Source of the DNA: Bacteroidales bacterium UBA1736
GTDB lineage: Bacteria > Bacteroidota > Bacteroidia > Bacteroidales > UBA932
DNA length: 22,450 bases
NCBI GenBank assembly: GCA_002315825.1
Contig: DCIC01000122.1
Span: 1-22,450 of the forward strand
Reading direction: 5' to 3'
The notes under the pieces: model-generated
Told to the model about the DNA's origin: nothing
Databases searched by the model: none
What the model saw: the letters and a program-made list of their open reading frames with translations, nothing else
Position numbers and translations under genes: made by a program
Part shown: positions 14,917 to 22,145 of the stretch, in pieces
Layout: each line of letters begins with the position of its first letter
Numbering within the stretch: the first letter of the stretch is position 1

Positions 14917-16498
14917 CTTTTTTGAGCTGATCGTCATAACGCAGACGAATCTTGACTCCTGCCTCCTGGAAATAGTATCTCACAACAATCTCCTCTTCAA
15001 GGAAAGGAATGATTTCATCTTTCTTGAGGTTGAGGATTTGTTCCTTGTCCATCTCCAATGCCTTGCGGACAGTCTCAAGTTCATCTTTCAGACCTTCTTC
15101 CAGTCCGTCCTTACCCAACTCCCTGACCATCTGATCGTAGAGAGTCTTTGCACTTGAGCGGTAATCAAACTCGCGGGTCTTGGCATATTCGACGAAATCT
15201 TTGTACTCGGCATCTGTCAAATGATACTTGTCCTCCTGCGCGATTGTTGGGTGTTCACAAACGTATTTCAATGCGTACTGCTCCAAAACTCCGCTCAAAA
15301 CTAACGAATAAGTCACCCTGCTGTATTCCTGGAGAGCAATCTCATAATCGGGGGTGATTCCGCCGCCATCACGGACAATACGGCCGGAAGCAGTCTTGAA
15401 CTCGTGGGTCAAGGAGTCGGGAATATGTCCTACACTGCCGTCTTCATTTCTGTGGCTGTAATCTATGGCCTGCACGCAACGTCCCGAAGGAGTGTAGTAT
15501 TTGGCAGTTGTTATCTTCAAGGAACCATTGTACGGTAAGGGGCGGATACTCTGGACCAGTCCCTTACCATATGTCCTTTTGCCCATTATGACAGCTCTGT
15601 CATAATCCTGAAGAGCTCCCGACACGATTTCAGACGAAGAGGCCGTACCTCCGTCCACCATTACGATGATAGGGATCCGAGTATCGACGGGCTCTGTCTG
15701 TGTCTTATACACAACCTCATCCCCACTCTGCCCACGCGATGTCACCACTACGGAGCCCTTGGGTATAAAGAGAGCAACAATCTTCACTGCCTCCTGCAGG
15801 ATACCGCCGCCATTGCCTCTGAGATCAAGCACCAGACGTTTCATCCCTTGATTGCGAAGCTTGAGAAAAGCATCCTTTACGTCCTGAGACACATTTTCCG
15901 TAAATCCCGACTGGAGAATGTACCCGGTAGTATCATCAAGCATTCCGGCATATTCCACATCGGGAAGATGGATACGCTCTCGGGTAACATCAATGTCGAC
16001 CAACTCACCGGTACGGACTTTCTTGACCTGAAAACTGACAGAGGTACCGGGCTTACCTTTCATCCTGTCACTGCAAGCCTTTGAATCCAAACCCTTTACA
16101 GAAACGCCATCGATTGAAACAATCTCGTCACCCGGGGTCAATCCGGACTTCTGCGCCGGTGAAGCAAAGTACGGCTCGTTGATAATGACATTACCGTCCT
16201 TCTCGGGCTTGTAGATGATGGCTCCTATTCCTCCATAGGTCTTATTGATCATCATCTCAAGATCCTCGTTTTCCTCTTCGGGAATATAGACCGTGTATGG
16301 ATCCAGATTCTCCAGCATAGCGTCAATCCCAGTTTTGACCATCCTGTCCAAAGGGAGTGAATCAACATATGATTTATTGATTTCTTTCAAAATAGCATTT
16401 TGAATCTCAGTCCATTGTCCTAGTTTGAAACTCTTTGTCTGGGAAAATGCAGGAATCGCCACGAGGGTGGCGCAAAGGAAGGCAATTGTTTTTTTCAT
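14894..16498 (-). CDS. S41 family carboxy-terminal processing protease
   Basis: This is an exported CtpA/Prc-type serine protease of 534 residues that trims or degrades envelope proteins from the C-terminus. Residues 1-19 form a signal peptide (MKKTIAFLCATLVAIPAFS). A helical N-terminal part precedes a PDZ domain (about 85-170, with YGGIGAII and SGLTPGDEIVSIDG). The catalytic core has LVLDLRGNGGG (222-232), Ser287 in GGTASSSE and Lys312 in RTYGKG, spaced by 25 residues as in the family's Ser-Lys dyad. A charged helical tail (about 440-525) follows. The ATG at 16498 is chosen because it opens the signal peptide and because a -7 box lies just upstream; a longer frame to 16834 would run through rdgB. 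The 3' end overlaps the EamA gene by 23 nt. Confidence 0.94.
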   Translation of the reverse strand: MKKTIAFLCATLVAIPAFSQTKSFKLGQWTEIQNAILKEINKSYVDSLPLDRMVKTGIDAMLENLDPYTVYIPEEENEDLEMMINKTYGGIGAIIYKPEKDGNVIINEPYFASPAQKSGLTPGDEIVSIDGVSVKGLDSKACSDRMKGKPGTSVSFQVKKVRTGELVDIDVTRERIHLPDVEYAGMLDDTTGYILQSGFTENVSQDVKDAFLKLRNQGMKRLVLDLRGNGGGILQEAVKIVALFIPKGSVVVTSRGQSGDEVVYKTQTEPVDTRIPIIVMVDGGTASSSEIVSGALQDYDRAVIMGKRTYGKGLVQSIRPLPYNGSLKITTAKYYTPSGRCVQAIDYSHRNEDGSVGHIPDSLTHEFKTASGRIVRDGGGITPDYEIALQEYSRVTYSLVLSGVLEQYALKYVCEHPTIAQEDKYHLTDAEYKDFVEYAKTREFDYRSSAKTLYDQMVRELGKDGLEEGLKDELETVRKALEMDKEQILNLKKDEIIPFLEEEIVVRYYFQEAGVKIRLRYDDQLKKAISTPVQ

Positions 16499-16502
16499 AG
16501 CG

Positions 16503-16510
16503 CAAAAATA
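16503..16510 (-). promoter_or_regulatory. -7 promoter box for the S41 protease gene
   Basis: TATTTTTG followed by CGCT and the ATG matches TAnnTTTG. The G is 5 nt from the A of the ATG at 16498, so the mRNA should start at or beside the start codon, with no leader. No good -33 element is seen. Confidence 0.6.
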
Positions 16511-16524
16511 AACAACTCTTTTCA

Positions 16525-16532
16525 TATATTTG
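16525..16532 (+). promoter_or_regulatory. -7 promoter box for the rdgB-recO-M28 operon
   Basis: TATATTTG matches TAnnTTTG, and its last G is 7 nt before the A of the rdgB ATG at 16539, so transcription should begin at or within 1-2 nt of the start codon. It lies within the 40-nt gap shared with the divergent S41 gene. Confidence 0.6.
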
Positions 16533-16538
16533 CACAAT

Positions 16539-17123
16539 ATGAGATTGATATTTGCAACCGGCAACCGCGGCAAGCTCAATGAAGCTTCCGAAATCCTTGG
16601 AAACGGCTTCAAACTCACCTCCCCTGCCGAAATGGGGATATTGGAGGAGATCCCGGAAACAGGAAACACACTTCGTGCCAACTCCGCACAGAAGGCAAGA
16701 TACATATATGAAAAGACAGGAGCTGCCTGCTTTGCGGATGACAGCGGCCTGGAGGTGGACGCTCTGAACGGAGATCCCGGTGTACATTCTGCGAGATATG
16801 CAGGTAACCACGACTTTGAGGCCAACATCGACAAAGTCCTTTCCGAACTTGCAAAAGTGCCTCAAATGCCCCGGACAGCACGCTTCAAATGCGTAATCAC
16901 CTTGATTCTGGACGGAGAAGAGCACATTTTTGAAGGCAGTGTGGAAGGAGTGATCGCGTCAAAGAGAACAGGGGACGGCGGCTTCGGCTATGACCCGATT
17001 TTTCTCCCGGACGGATTTGACGGAAAGTCCTTTGCCGAAATCGGCGAGGAACAGAAAAATAAAGTTTCACACAGAGGTAAAGCTCTGAAAGCGATGGAGA
17101 TGTGGCTTAAAGACAACAAATGA
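16539..17123 (+). CDS. rdgB: Non-canonical purine NTP pyrophosphatase
   Basis: The RdgB/HAM1 enzyme hydrolyses dITP, dXTP and ITP to monophosphates, keeping deaminated purines out of DNA and RNA. The 194-residue product has the N-terminal FATGNRGKLNEA (5-16), which binds the triphosphate, then FADDSGLEVDALNG (65-78) with the catalytic DDSG at 67-70. GDGGFGYDPIFLPDG and the C-terminal SHRGKAL motif both contact the base. The ATG at 16539 is chosen over an upstream TTG at 16530 because the latter falls inside the -7 box. The stop overlaps the recO start as ATGA. Its place ahead of recO makes a small genome-maintenance unit. Confidence 0.96.
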   Translation: MRLIFATGNRGKLNEASEILGNGFKLTSPAEMGILEEIPETGNTLRANSAQKARYIYEKTGAACFADDSGLEVDALNGDPGVHSARYAGNHDFEANIDKVLSELAKVPQMPRTARFKCVITLILDGEEHIFEGSVEGVIASKRTGDGGFGYDPIFLPDGFDGKSFAEIGEEQKNKVSHRGKALKAMEMWLKDNK

Positions 17124-17710
17124 TTCATCCCACCGAGCTCATAATTCTTTCTCTAACAAAGACAAGAGATTCTTCCGCTGTAATTCATACCCTCAGCAAG
17201 GATTTCGGCAGAAGATCATTTATCGTCAGCATAAAGAAAGGATCTCCTATGGCTTATTTCCTTCCATTGAATATCCTCGAAGCCGACATAACAGAGAATC
17301 CCAAATCGCAGCTCTGGAGAGCCTGCAATTTCAATTCAGTCCACCCCCTCACGAGCATCAGAGGCAATATTCATAAAAATGCTATGTCCTTGTTTTTGAG
17401 TGAAGTATTATACCGGACTCTACAGGAAGGACCATCCCAGGACGGAATGTATGAATGGTGCAAGAATATGATTCTTAGATTGGAACATCTTGAGAAAGGT
17501 TACTCCGCGTTCAATACCGGATTTCTGGTGGAACTTGCAATCGAGCTCGGATTCTCGCCGGCAGGATCTGACCTTCTCCCATATTCAGACTCCGATGACA
17601 AGGACAATATAGATCTTATGTTGAGATATATTTCCGATAATCTGGGCACCACACTCAACATCCAATCCTTAAGAGTATTAAGAGAATTATACAATACAAA
17701 CAGCATATGA
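17120..17710 (+). CDS. recO: DNA repair protein RecO, short form
   Basis: RecO anneals complementary strands and helps RecR load RecA at gaps. The N-terminal OB-fold is recognisable (about 5-80, IILSLTKTRDSSAVIHTLSKDFGRRSFIV). The helical core follows, with HKNAMSLFLSEVLYRTLQEG and a closing SLRVLRELY typical of Bacteroidetes RecO. The protein has only 196 residues against the usual 230-250. The shortening lies between LAIELGFSP (about 145) and the final helix, where other RecO proteins have about 40 more residues, sometimes with a zinc site. The frame is intact and no displaced remnant was seen, so it looks compact rather than broken. Both ends overlap neighbours as ATGA, with rdgB upstream and the M28 gene downstream. 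Identification rests on pattern recognition and is less secure than for its neighbours. Confidence 0.8.
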   Translation: MIHPTELIILSLTKTRDSSAVIHTLSKDFGRRSFIVSIKKGSPMAYFLPLNILEADITENPKSQLWRACNFNSVHPLTSIRGNIHKNAMSLFLSEVLYRTLQEGPSQDGMYEWCKNMILRLEHLEKGYSAFNTGFLVELAIELGFSPAGSDLLPYSDSDDKDNIDLMLRYISDNLGTTLNIQSLRVLRELYNTNSI

Positions 17711-19161
17711 AACGGATACTAGCAATCGCTTTGATGTTAGCCTCATTGGCAAGTCAGGCACAGGACAAAACAACCCGAAAGATTATCGAAATCGGTCAGA
17801 ATGACAACAGGACAATGATTCACGACGACTTCCTCGCAAACAGAATCGGAGGAAGGCCTGTCGGCTCCCACGCATTGGAGGATGCCGAGAAATGGGTGGC
17901 ATCCCAATTCAAATCCTGGGGATTGGAAGTTATGGTTCAAGAAGTCGGTGAGATCAAGGTCGGATTCAACAGAGGCCCCTGGTACGGAAGAATGTTGAGC
18001 GAAGATGGAATGACTCTCCATTTCGGGACACCGGGCTATACCGCAGGAACAAAAGGCCCTCAGAAAGGCCACGTCTTGATTGAGCCTAAAAACAAGCGCG
18101 AATTGGAAAGGATGAAAGGGGCTCTCAAAGGGGCTTGGGTCCTTATTGGAGGAACATCTGGAGGAATGGCCATTGACTGGTCAGCCCAAGCCGATGAGAG
18201 AAGAGCCGCCGTTGCAGATACAGGTGGATATGAGCCGGCCCTGTTCTACAGGGAAATGGTGGAAGCCGGTGTCCTGGGTTTCATCCAGTCATCAAAACTT
18301 CCTCTGCAGATACATTATGACCGAGCCAACTGCTACAACATTACGATGGACAATCTCCCCACCGTATGCGACATCAAACTGGATGAGACTCAATACGCAA
18401 TCATTGAGCAAAAAGTCCTCCATATGGATGATTTCCTACTCGAATTCGACATCAGGAACCATTTCAACGAAGGTCCGGTCAAATACCACAACATCATCGG
18501 AATCCTGCGCGGAAGCAAATATCCCAATGAATATGTTCTGCTCGGAGGGCATTTGGATGCTTATGATATAGCTTCCGGAGCAGTGGACGATGGAAACGGC
18601 ACATCGGTGACAATGGAAACCGCCAGACTTCTTACTGCCAGCGGAGCAAAGCCGGCACGAAGCATTATGTTCTGCATATGGACAGGTGAGGAATACGGAC
18701 TTCTGGGATCCAAATATTTCGTCGAGAACAAAACTGTTCCCTGGGATAAGATATCCAACTATTTCAATAGAGACGGAGGTCCAAACGCCACAACAGGAAT
18801 CTCTGTCCCCGAAGCAATGTACGATGACTTTGTAAAGGTATGCGAACCGATTATGAGTCTTAATCCCGAGATGCCTTTCACTGTCATCAAGAGAGACAAG
18901 CCTCAGGAAAAGCCAAAAAAGGCAGGCGGATCTGACCACGCATACTTCGTAATGAACAGCATTCCCGCCATTTCTTTTATCGAGAGTGACCCAAAGGGCT
19001 ACAATTTCAACTACCGGAAAATCTGGCACACGGAATATGACCTTTACAATGAGGTCATCCCCGAGTATATGGAACACTCAGCAATAGTAAATGCAGTGGT
19101 TGTATATGGCATTGCCAATCTCAATCATCTTCTGTCAAGAGAGGGGCTGTACAAAGACTAA
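17707..19161 (+). CDS. Exported M28 family zinc metallopeptidase
   Basis: This is a predicted secreted aminopeptidase or carboxypeptidase Q-like enzyme of the M28 family, 484 residues, that releases amino acids from peptides in the periplasm or outside. Residues 1-18 are a signal peptide (MKRILAIALMLASLASQA). A protease-associated-like region (about 100-240) precedes the M28 core. The zinc ligands are visible: GGHLDAYD gives His282, GAVDDGNG Asp294, WTGEEYGLLGS Glu328/Glu329 (catalytic Glu and ligand), NRDGGP Asp356 and WHTEYD His441. Its ATG overlaps the recO stop (ATGA), so an exported peptidase is translationally coupled to repair genes, which is odd functionally. Its TAA overlaps the TAG of the convergent rsgA gene. 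Confidence 0.92.
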   Translation: MKRILAIALMLASLASQAQDKTTRKIIEIGQNDNRTMIHDDFLANRIGGRPVGSHALEDAEKWVASQFKSWGLEVMVQEVGEIKVGFNRGPWYGRMLSEDGMTLHFGTPGYTAGTKGPQKGHVLIEPKNKRELERMKGALKGAWVLIGGTSGGMAIDWSAQADERRAAVADTGGYEPALFYREMVEAGVLGFIQSSKLPLQIHYDRANCYNITMDNLPTVCDIKLDETQYAIIEQKVLHMDDFLLEFDIRNHFNEGPVKYHNIIGILRGSKYPNEYVLLGGHLDAYDIASGAVDDGNGTSVTMETARLLTASGAKPARSIMFCIWTGEEYGLLGSKYFVENKTVPWDKISNYFNRDGGPNATTGISVPEAMYDDFVKVCEPIMSLNPEMPFTVIKRDKPQEKPKKAGGSDHAYFVMNSIPAISFIESDPKGYNFNYRKIWHTEYDLYNEVIPEYMEHSAIVNAVVVYGIANLNHLLSREGLYKD

Positions 19162-20096
19162 CGGAATTTCTTGTCTTCATCAAGCATCCCCAAATAGGAA
19201 TTATACCTTTGAGCTGATATCAAGCCGCTGTCCACAGCGGCCTTTACTGCACAGCCCGGTTCGTGAGTGTGAGTACAAGGTATGAAACGGCAATCATCCG
19301 ACACCCTGAGCATTTCGGGGAAATACTTTGATACCTCCTCTTTCTGGACATCCACGAGGCCGAAACCCCTAAGTCCAGGAGAATCAATAATATAGCCACC
19401 ACAAGACAATGGGTACATTTCGTAATATGAAGTAGTGTGACGCCCCTGAAGGTGGACTTCGGAAATCATTCCCGTCTTCGGGTTCAGAGAAGGGTCAACT
19501 CCTTTTATAAGAGAAGATTTACCCACTCCCGACTCTCCAGAGAACAAACATACTTTTCCCTTACAAGCCTCACGCAGTTCCGCCACACCCTCTCCGCTGC
19601 GGGCCGATGTCTGAATCACTCTGTAACCGGCTCGGGTATATATGTCTAGAAAACCCTCAATTTGATCCGGGGCTTCTTCCCTGTACATATCCACCTTATT
19701 GAGGACAACTGTGGTAGGGATTCCATAAAGTCCACAAGTAACTAGAATCCTGTCAAGGAACGGAAGTTTGATTTCAGGAAAATACAATGAAACGACAACG
19801 AAAGCCTCATCAACATTTGCGGCTATAATATGGGACTGGCGGGAAAGGTTTGTGGAACGTCTGATGACATAGTTCCTCCTTGGTTTGACAGACACAATCA
19901 GCGCCGGATTCTCTTCGGTGATCTCAGCGCCACACTCATATTCCACAACATCACCAACCGCAACCGGATTTGTCGCAGAAACCGATTTTAACCTGATTTT
20001 ACCCCTCAGTACGGCTGGAAACAAATCCCATCCGGGAAGTTGGGTCAGCAGATAATGACTGCCGGTATTCTTTACTACTGTTGCTTCGCGTTTCAT
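19158..20096 (-). CDS. rsgA: Small ribosomal subunit biogenesis GTPase
   Basis: RsgA (YjeQ) is a circularly permuted GTPase that checks the decoding centre of the maturing 30S subunit. From the ATG at 20096 it has 312 residues: an OB-fold (about 1-75), G4 NKVD (133-136), G1 P-loop GESGVGKS (187-194), G3 DSPG (238-241) and the C-terminal zinc knuckle Cys269, Cys274, His276, Cys282. This order G4-G1-G3 is the family hallmark. The start is chosen because family members begin just before the T-V-x-K-N-T-G-S strand. An in-frame ATG at 20117 would add MPFCTDQ and would sit 7 nt from the -7 box, so it cannot be excluded. The gene is convergent with the M28 gene, sharing bases of their stop codons. 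Confidence 0.96.
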   Translation of the reverse strand: MKREATVVKNTGSHYLLTQLPGWDLFPAVLRGKIRLKSVSATNPVAVGDVVEYECGAEITEENPALIVSVKPRRNYVIRRSTNLSRQSHIIAANVDEAFVVVSLYFPEIKLPFLDRILVTCGLYGIPTTVVLNKVDMYREEAPDQIEGFLDIYTRAGYRVIQTSARSGEGVAELREACKGKVCLFSGESGVGKSSLIKGVDPSLNPKTGMISEVHLQGRHTTSYYEMYPLSCGGYIIDSPGLRGFGLVDVQKEEVSKYFPEMLRVSDDCRFIPCTHTHEPGCAVKAAVDSGLISAQRYNSYLGMLDEDKKFR

Positions 20097-20123
20097 CTGA
20101 TCTGTACAAAATGGCATTATTGC

Positions 20124-20131
20124 CAAAAATA
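20124..20131 (-). promoter_or_regulatory. -7 promoter box for rsgA
   Basis: TATTTTTG matches TAnnTTTG. It ends 28 nt before the preferred ATG (20096) and 7 nt before an alternative in-frame ATG (20117). Transcription should start near 20117-20119. Confidence 0.55.
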
Positions 20132-20168
20132 AGTAAAATTTAAACAAGTAATTGACATATTCTTTTAA

Positions 20169-20176
20169 TAGATTTG
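20169..20176 (+). promoter_or_regulatory. -7 promoter box for the PHP-like gene
   Basis: TAGATTTG followed by C matches TAnnTTTG, ending 27 nt before the ATG at 20203. A TTGACA at 20152-20157 lies 11 nt upstream of it, which is too close for the usual -33 spacing. The box rules out the longer frame starting at 20152. Confidence 0.55.
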
Positions 20177-20202
20177 CACATACTTACTTTATATTTTCGC
20201 TT

Positions 20203-21057
20203 ATGAACCGAAAAGATTTCCTCCGAACTTCAAGTTTCCTTATCCTGGGTGGAGCAGCAGCCCTGAAAGTCAGCGCCAAAGATACCCCGTCTCTACACCA
20301 CTCCACAGCTCCATTGGCAAAGGAAAGTAAAGAAGGACAGTATCCAATGTACGATCTCCACGTGCACACCTCTCAGAGTCAATCCATCGAGGACATTGTA
20401 CGCAAGTCCCGTGAAATGGGTCTTAGTTTCGGTGTAATGCAGAATGTCGCCCCCTGGGGCATAAAAACCAACGAGGATCTTCAGGCGTATCTGGACGAAA
20501 TGAGTAAATATCCGGTCTACATCGGACTTCAGCCAATGAGTCTTGGATGGAGCAAGAACTTGAGCCCCGAACTTATCGCAAAGGCTGACTACGTAGCAAT
20601 GGACCCTCAGGTCGTTCCAAAGGCTAACGGATATGGCGAGCAGATTGAGGTGTACACATATGCCTCATACATCGATTCTGCTGAGACCTTTATGCAGGCG
20701 AATATGGATTACTATATGAAGATACTCTCAAAAGAGGAACCAATTGATATATTCGCTTGCCCGCTTCTGCTCCCAAATGCCATTGAGCGCGAATATCACA
20801 CTCTCTGGACCAAGGAACGTCAGGAAATGATTATAGAAGCCTGCCGGAAGAATGTGATTGCGATTGAAATCAACGATTTGATGCACGTTCCCCACAAGGA
20901 ATTCATCTTGAAAGCAAAGAAGGCCGGAGTAAAATTCACTTTCGGAAGTGACACCCGCAACCAGCAGACCGGTCGTCTGATATATTGCCATACTATCGCA
21001 AAAGAATGTGGTCTTGAGATGAAGGACTTCTTCATCCCTAAAAGAAAACTGGGCTGA
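20203..21057 (+). CDS. Exported PHP-like metal-dependent hydrolase
   Basis: The product is 284 residues from the ATG at 20203. It opens MNRKDFLRTSSFLILGGAAAL, a signal sequence with an RKDFLR core that resembles a twin-arginine (Tat) motif with RK in place of RR; export after cofactor loading would suit a metalloenzyme. The mature part starts with YDLHVHTS (Asp51, His53, His55), the first PHP metal motif. Near the C-terminus FGSDTRN (Asp250) provides another typical ligand, and EINDL and HVPH add candidates. The motif where many PHP proteins have Glu reads GLQPMS, with Gln. PHP enzymes hydrolyse phosphoesters or act as nucleases; this subgroup resembles uncharacterised Bacteroidetes proteins and its substrate is unknown. 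It stands alone, followed by a strong terminator. Confidence 0.82.
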   Translation: MNRKDFLRTSSFLILGGAAALKVSAKDTPSLHHSTAPLAKESKEGQYPMYDLHVHTSQSQSIEDIVRKSREMGLSFGVMQNVAPWGIKTNEDLQAYLDEMSKYPVYIGLQPMSLGWSKNLSPELIAKADYVAMDPQVVPKANGYGEQIEVYTYASYIDSAETFMQANMDYYMKILSKEEPIDIFACPLLLPNAIEREYHTLWTKERQEMIIEACRKNVIAIEINDLMHVPHKEFILKAKKAGVKFTFGSDTRNQQTGRLIYCHTIAKECGLEMKDFFIPKRKLG

Positions 21058-21082
21058 GACAGCCAATCGCTATTTTTTCCGG

Positions 21083-21128
21083 GAGGATGACTAAATAAGT
21101 CCAAGACTTAGAGGTCATCCTCTTTTTC
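21083..21128 (+). terminator. Intrinsic terminator after the PHP-like gene
   Basis: The outer stem GAGGATGAC (21083-21091) pairs with GTCATCCTC (21114-21122). The inner stem AAGTC (21097-21101) pairs with GACTT (21105-21109) around a CAA loop, with a small asymmetric internal loop between the two stems. Five T residues follow (21123-21127). It separates the PHP-like gene from the polyprenyl synthase unit. Confidence 0.85.
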
Positions 21129-21170
21129 TTGCCTTCCTCAAGTTTTTTAGGGACGGGATGTTTTTTATGC

Positions 21171-21178
21171 TATATTTG
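21171..21178 (+). promoter_or_regulatory. -7 promoter box for the polyprenyl synthase-U32 unit
   Basis: TATATTTG matches TAnnTTTG; its G is 7 nt before the A of the ATG at 21185, predicting a leaderless or nearly leaderless mRNA. The T-run at 21143-21148 is the only candidate -33 region and is weak. Confidence 0.6.
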
Positions 21179-21184
21179 TGAATT

Positions 21185-22144
21185 ATGCTGACACAAAAAG
21201 AATTGGATAAGTACATCGCAGACCTTTTCGAGTCCTACAAATTCAAAAAGGAGCCCGAAGGGCTTTATGACCCTCTGCGATACATGATAGCGATAGGGGG
21301 CAAAAGGCTCCGTCCCAGACTATGTCTGCTTACATACTCTCTGTTCAACGACAAATTTGATGAAAGGATTCTGCAGCCGGCCGCGGCATTGGAAGTATTC
21401 CACTCCTTCACCCTGCTACACGATGATATTATGGATAACTCTGACCTCAGGCGCGGCAAAGAGACGGTATGGAAAAAATGGGACGAAAACACAGCCATTT
21501 TGTCTGGAGACGTGATGTGCATCGACAGCTTTGCCAGAGTATCTAAAGCGCCCGGAAGCGTCCTCTCCGATGTTCTGGAAATATTCGGACGCACGGCCGC
21601 ACAGGTTTGTGAAGGTCAGCAGTATGATATGGAATTCGAGGCAGAGAAAGAAGTCTCAATGCAGGACTATATGAAGATGATCGGTCTTAAGACGTCCGTT
21701 CTTCTTGCCTGCAGCGCAGCTCTTGGAGCTTTGATTGGAGGAGCATCCAAAGAAAAAGTCAAGAACCTGTATGATTTCGGATACGATATGGGACTCGCTT
21801 TTCAAGTGGCAGATGACTATCTGGACAGTTATGGCGACCCGGCAGTTTTCGGCAAACCGATCGGAGGAGATATTCTTAATTGCAAAAAAACTTGGCTGCT
21901 GATCAAAGCTCTTGAGATTATTGAGGAGAACAATGAGCTACTCGAAGCATTGGAGATGCCATCCGACTGTCCCGAAAAGAAAATAACTGCCGTTAAGTCA
22001 ATCTATGACAGGCTCGGCATTGCCACTGAGGCTCAAAGAGAAATTGCAAGATTGACAAACAAAGCGTTGGGACATATTGAAGCTCTGGATAAAGACAGTA
22101 CGCTGAAGAGTTTCGCATTATCTCTGGTAGAAAGAGCATATTGA
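21185..22144 (+). CDS. Polyprenyl diphosphate synthase
   Basis: This is a trans-isoprenyl diphosphate synthase of 319 residues that condenses IPP onto allylic diphosphates. The IPP-binding GGKRLRPRLCLL is at 38-49. The first Asp-rich motif is DDIMD at 80-84, followed by DLRRGKETVW, and the second is DDYLD at 210-214 in FQVADDYLD. The absence of a two-residue insert in the first motif excludes the classic bacterial FPP synthase type. Phe75, five residues before the motif, is a bulky residue that in related enzymes limits chain length to about C15-C20, so a farnesyl or geranylgeranyl product is a reasonable inference, not shown. It starts a unit with the U32 gene 1 nt downstream. Confidence 0.93.
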   Translation: MLTQKELDKYIADLFESYKFKKEPEGLYDPLRYMIAIGGKRLRPRLCLLTYSLFNDKFDERILQPAAALEVFHSFTLLHDDIMDNSDLRRGKETVWKKWDENTAILSGDVMCIDSFARVSKAPGSVLSDVLEIFGRTAAQVCEGQQYDMEFEAEKEVSMQDYMKMIGLKTSVLLACSAALGALIGGASKEKVKNLYDFGYDMGLAFQVADDYLDSYGDPAVFGKPIGGDILNCKKTWLLIKALEIIEENNELLEALEMPSDCPEKKITAVKSIYDRLGIATEAQREIARLTNKALGHIEALDKDSTLKSFALSLVERAY

Positions 22145-22145
22145 A

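Noticed and set aside
14915..14928. AGCT...AGCT hairpin with T-run at the EamA/S41 junction as a terminator
   Set aside because: The stem is only 4 bp and the T-run is in the loop, not after the stem.
16499..16834. Extended N-terminus for the S41 protease (start at 16834)
   Set aside because: It would run antisense through rdgB, while a clean signal peptide begins at the ATG at 16498 and a promoter box sits just upstream of it.
18436..19077. Minus-strand open frame of 213 codons
   Set aside because: It is antisense to the zinc-ligand region of the M28 peptidase gene and has no family signature.
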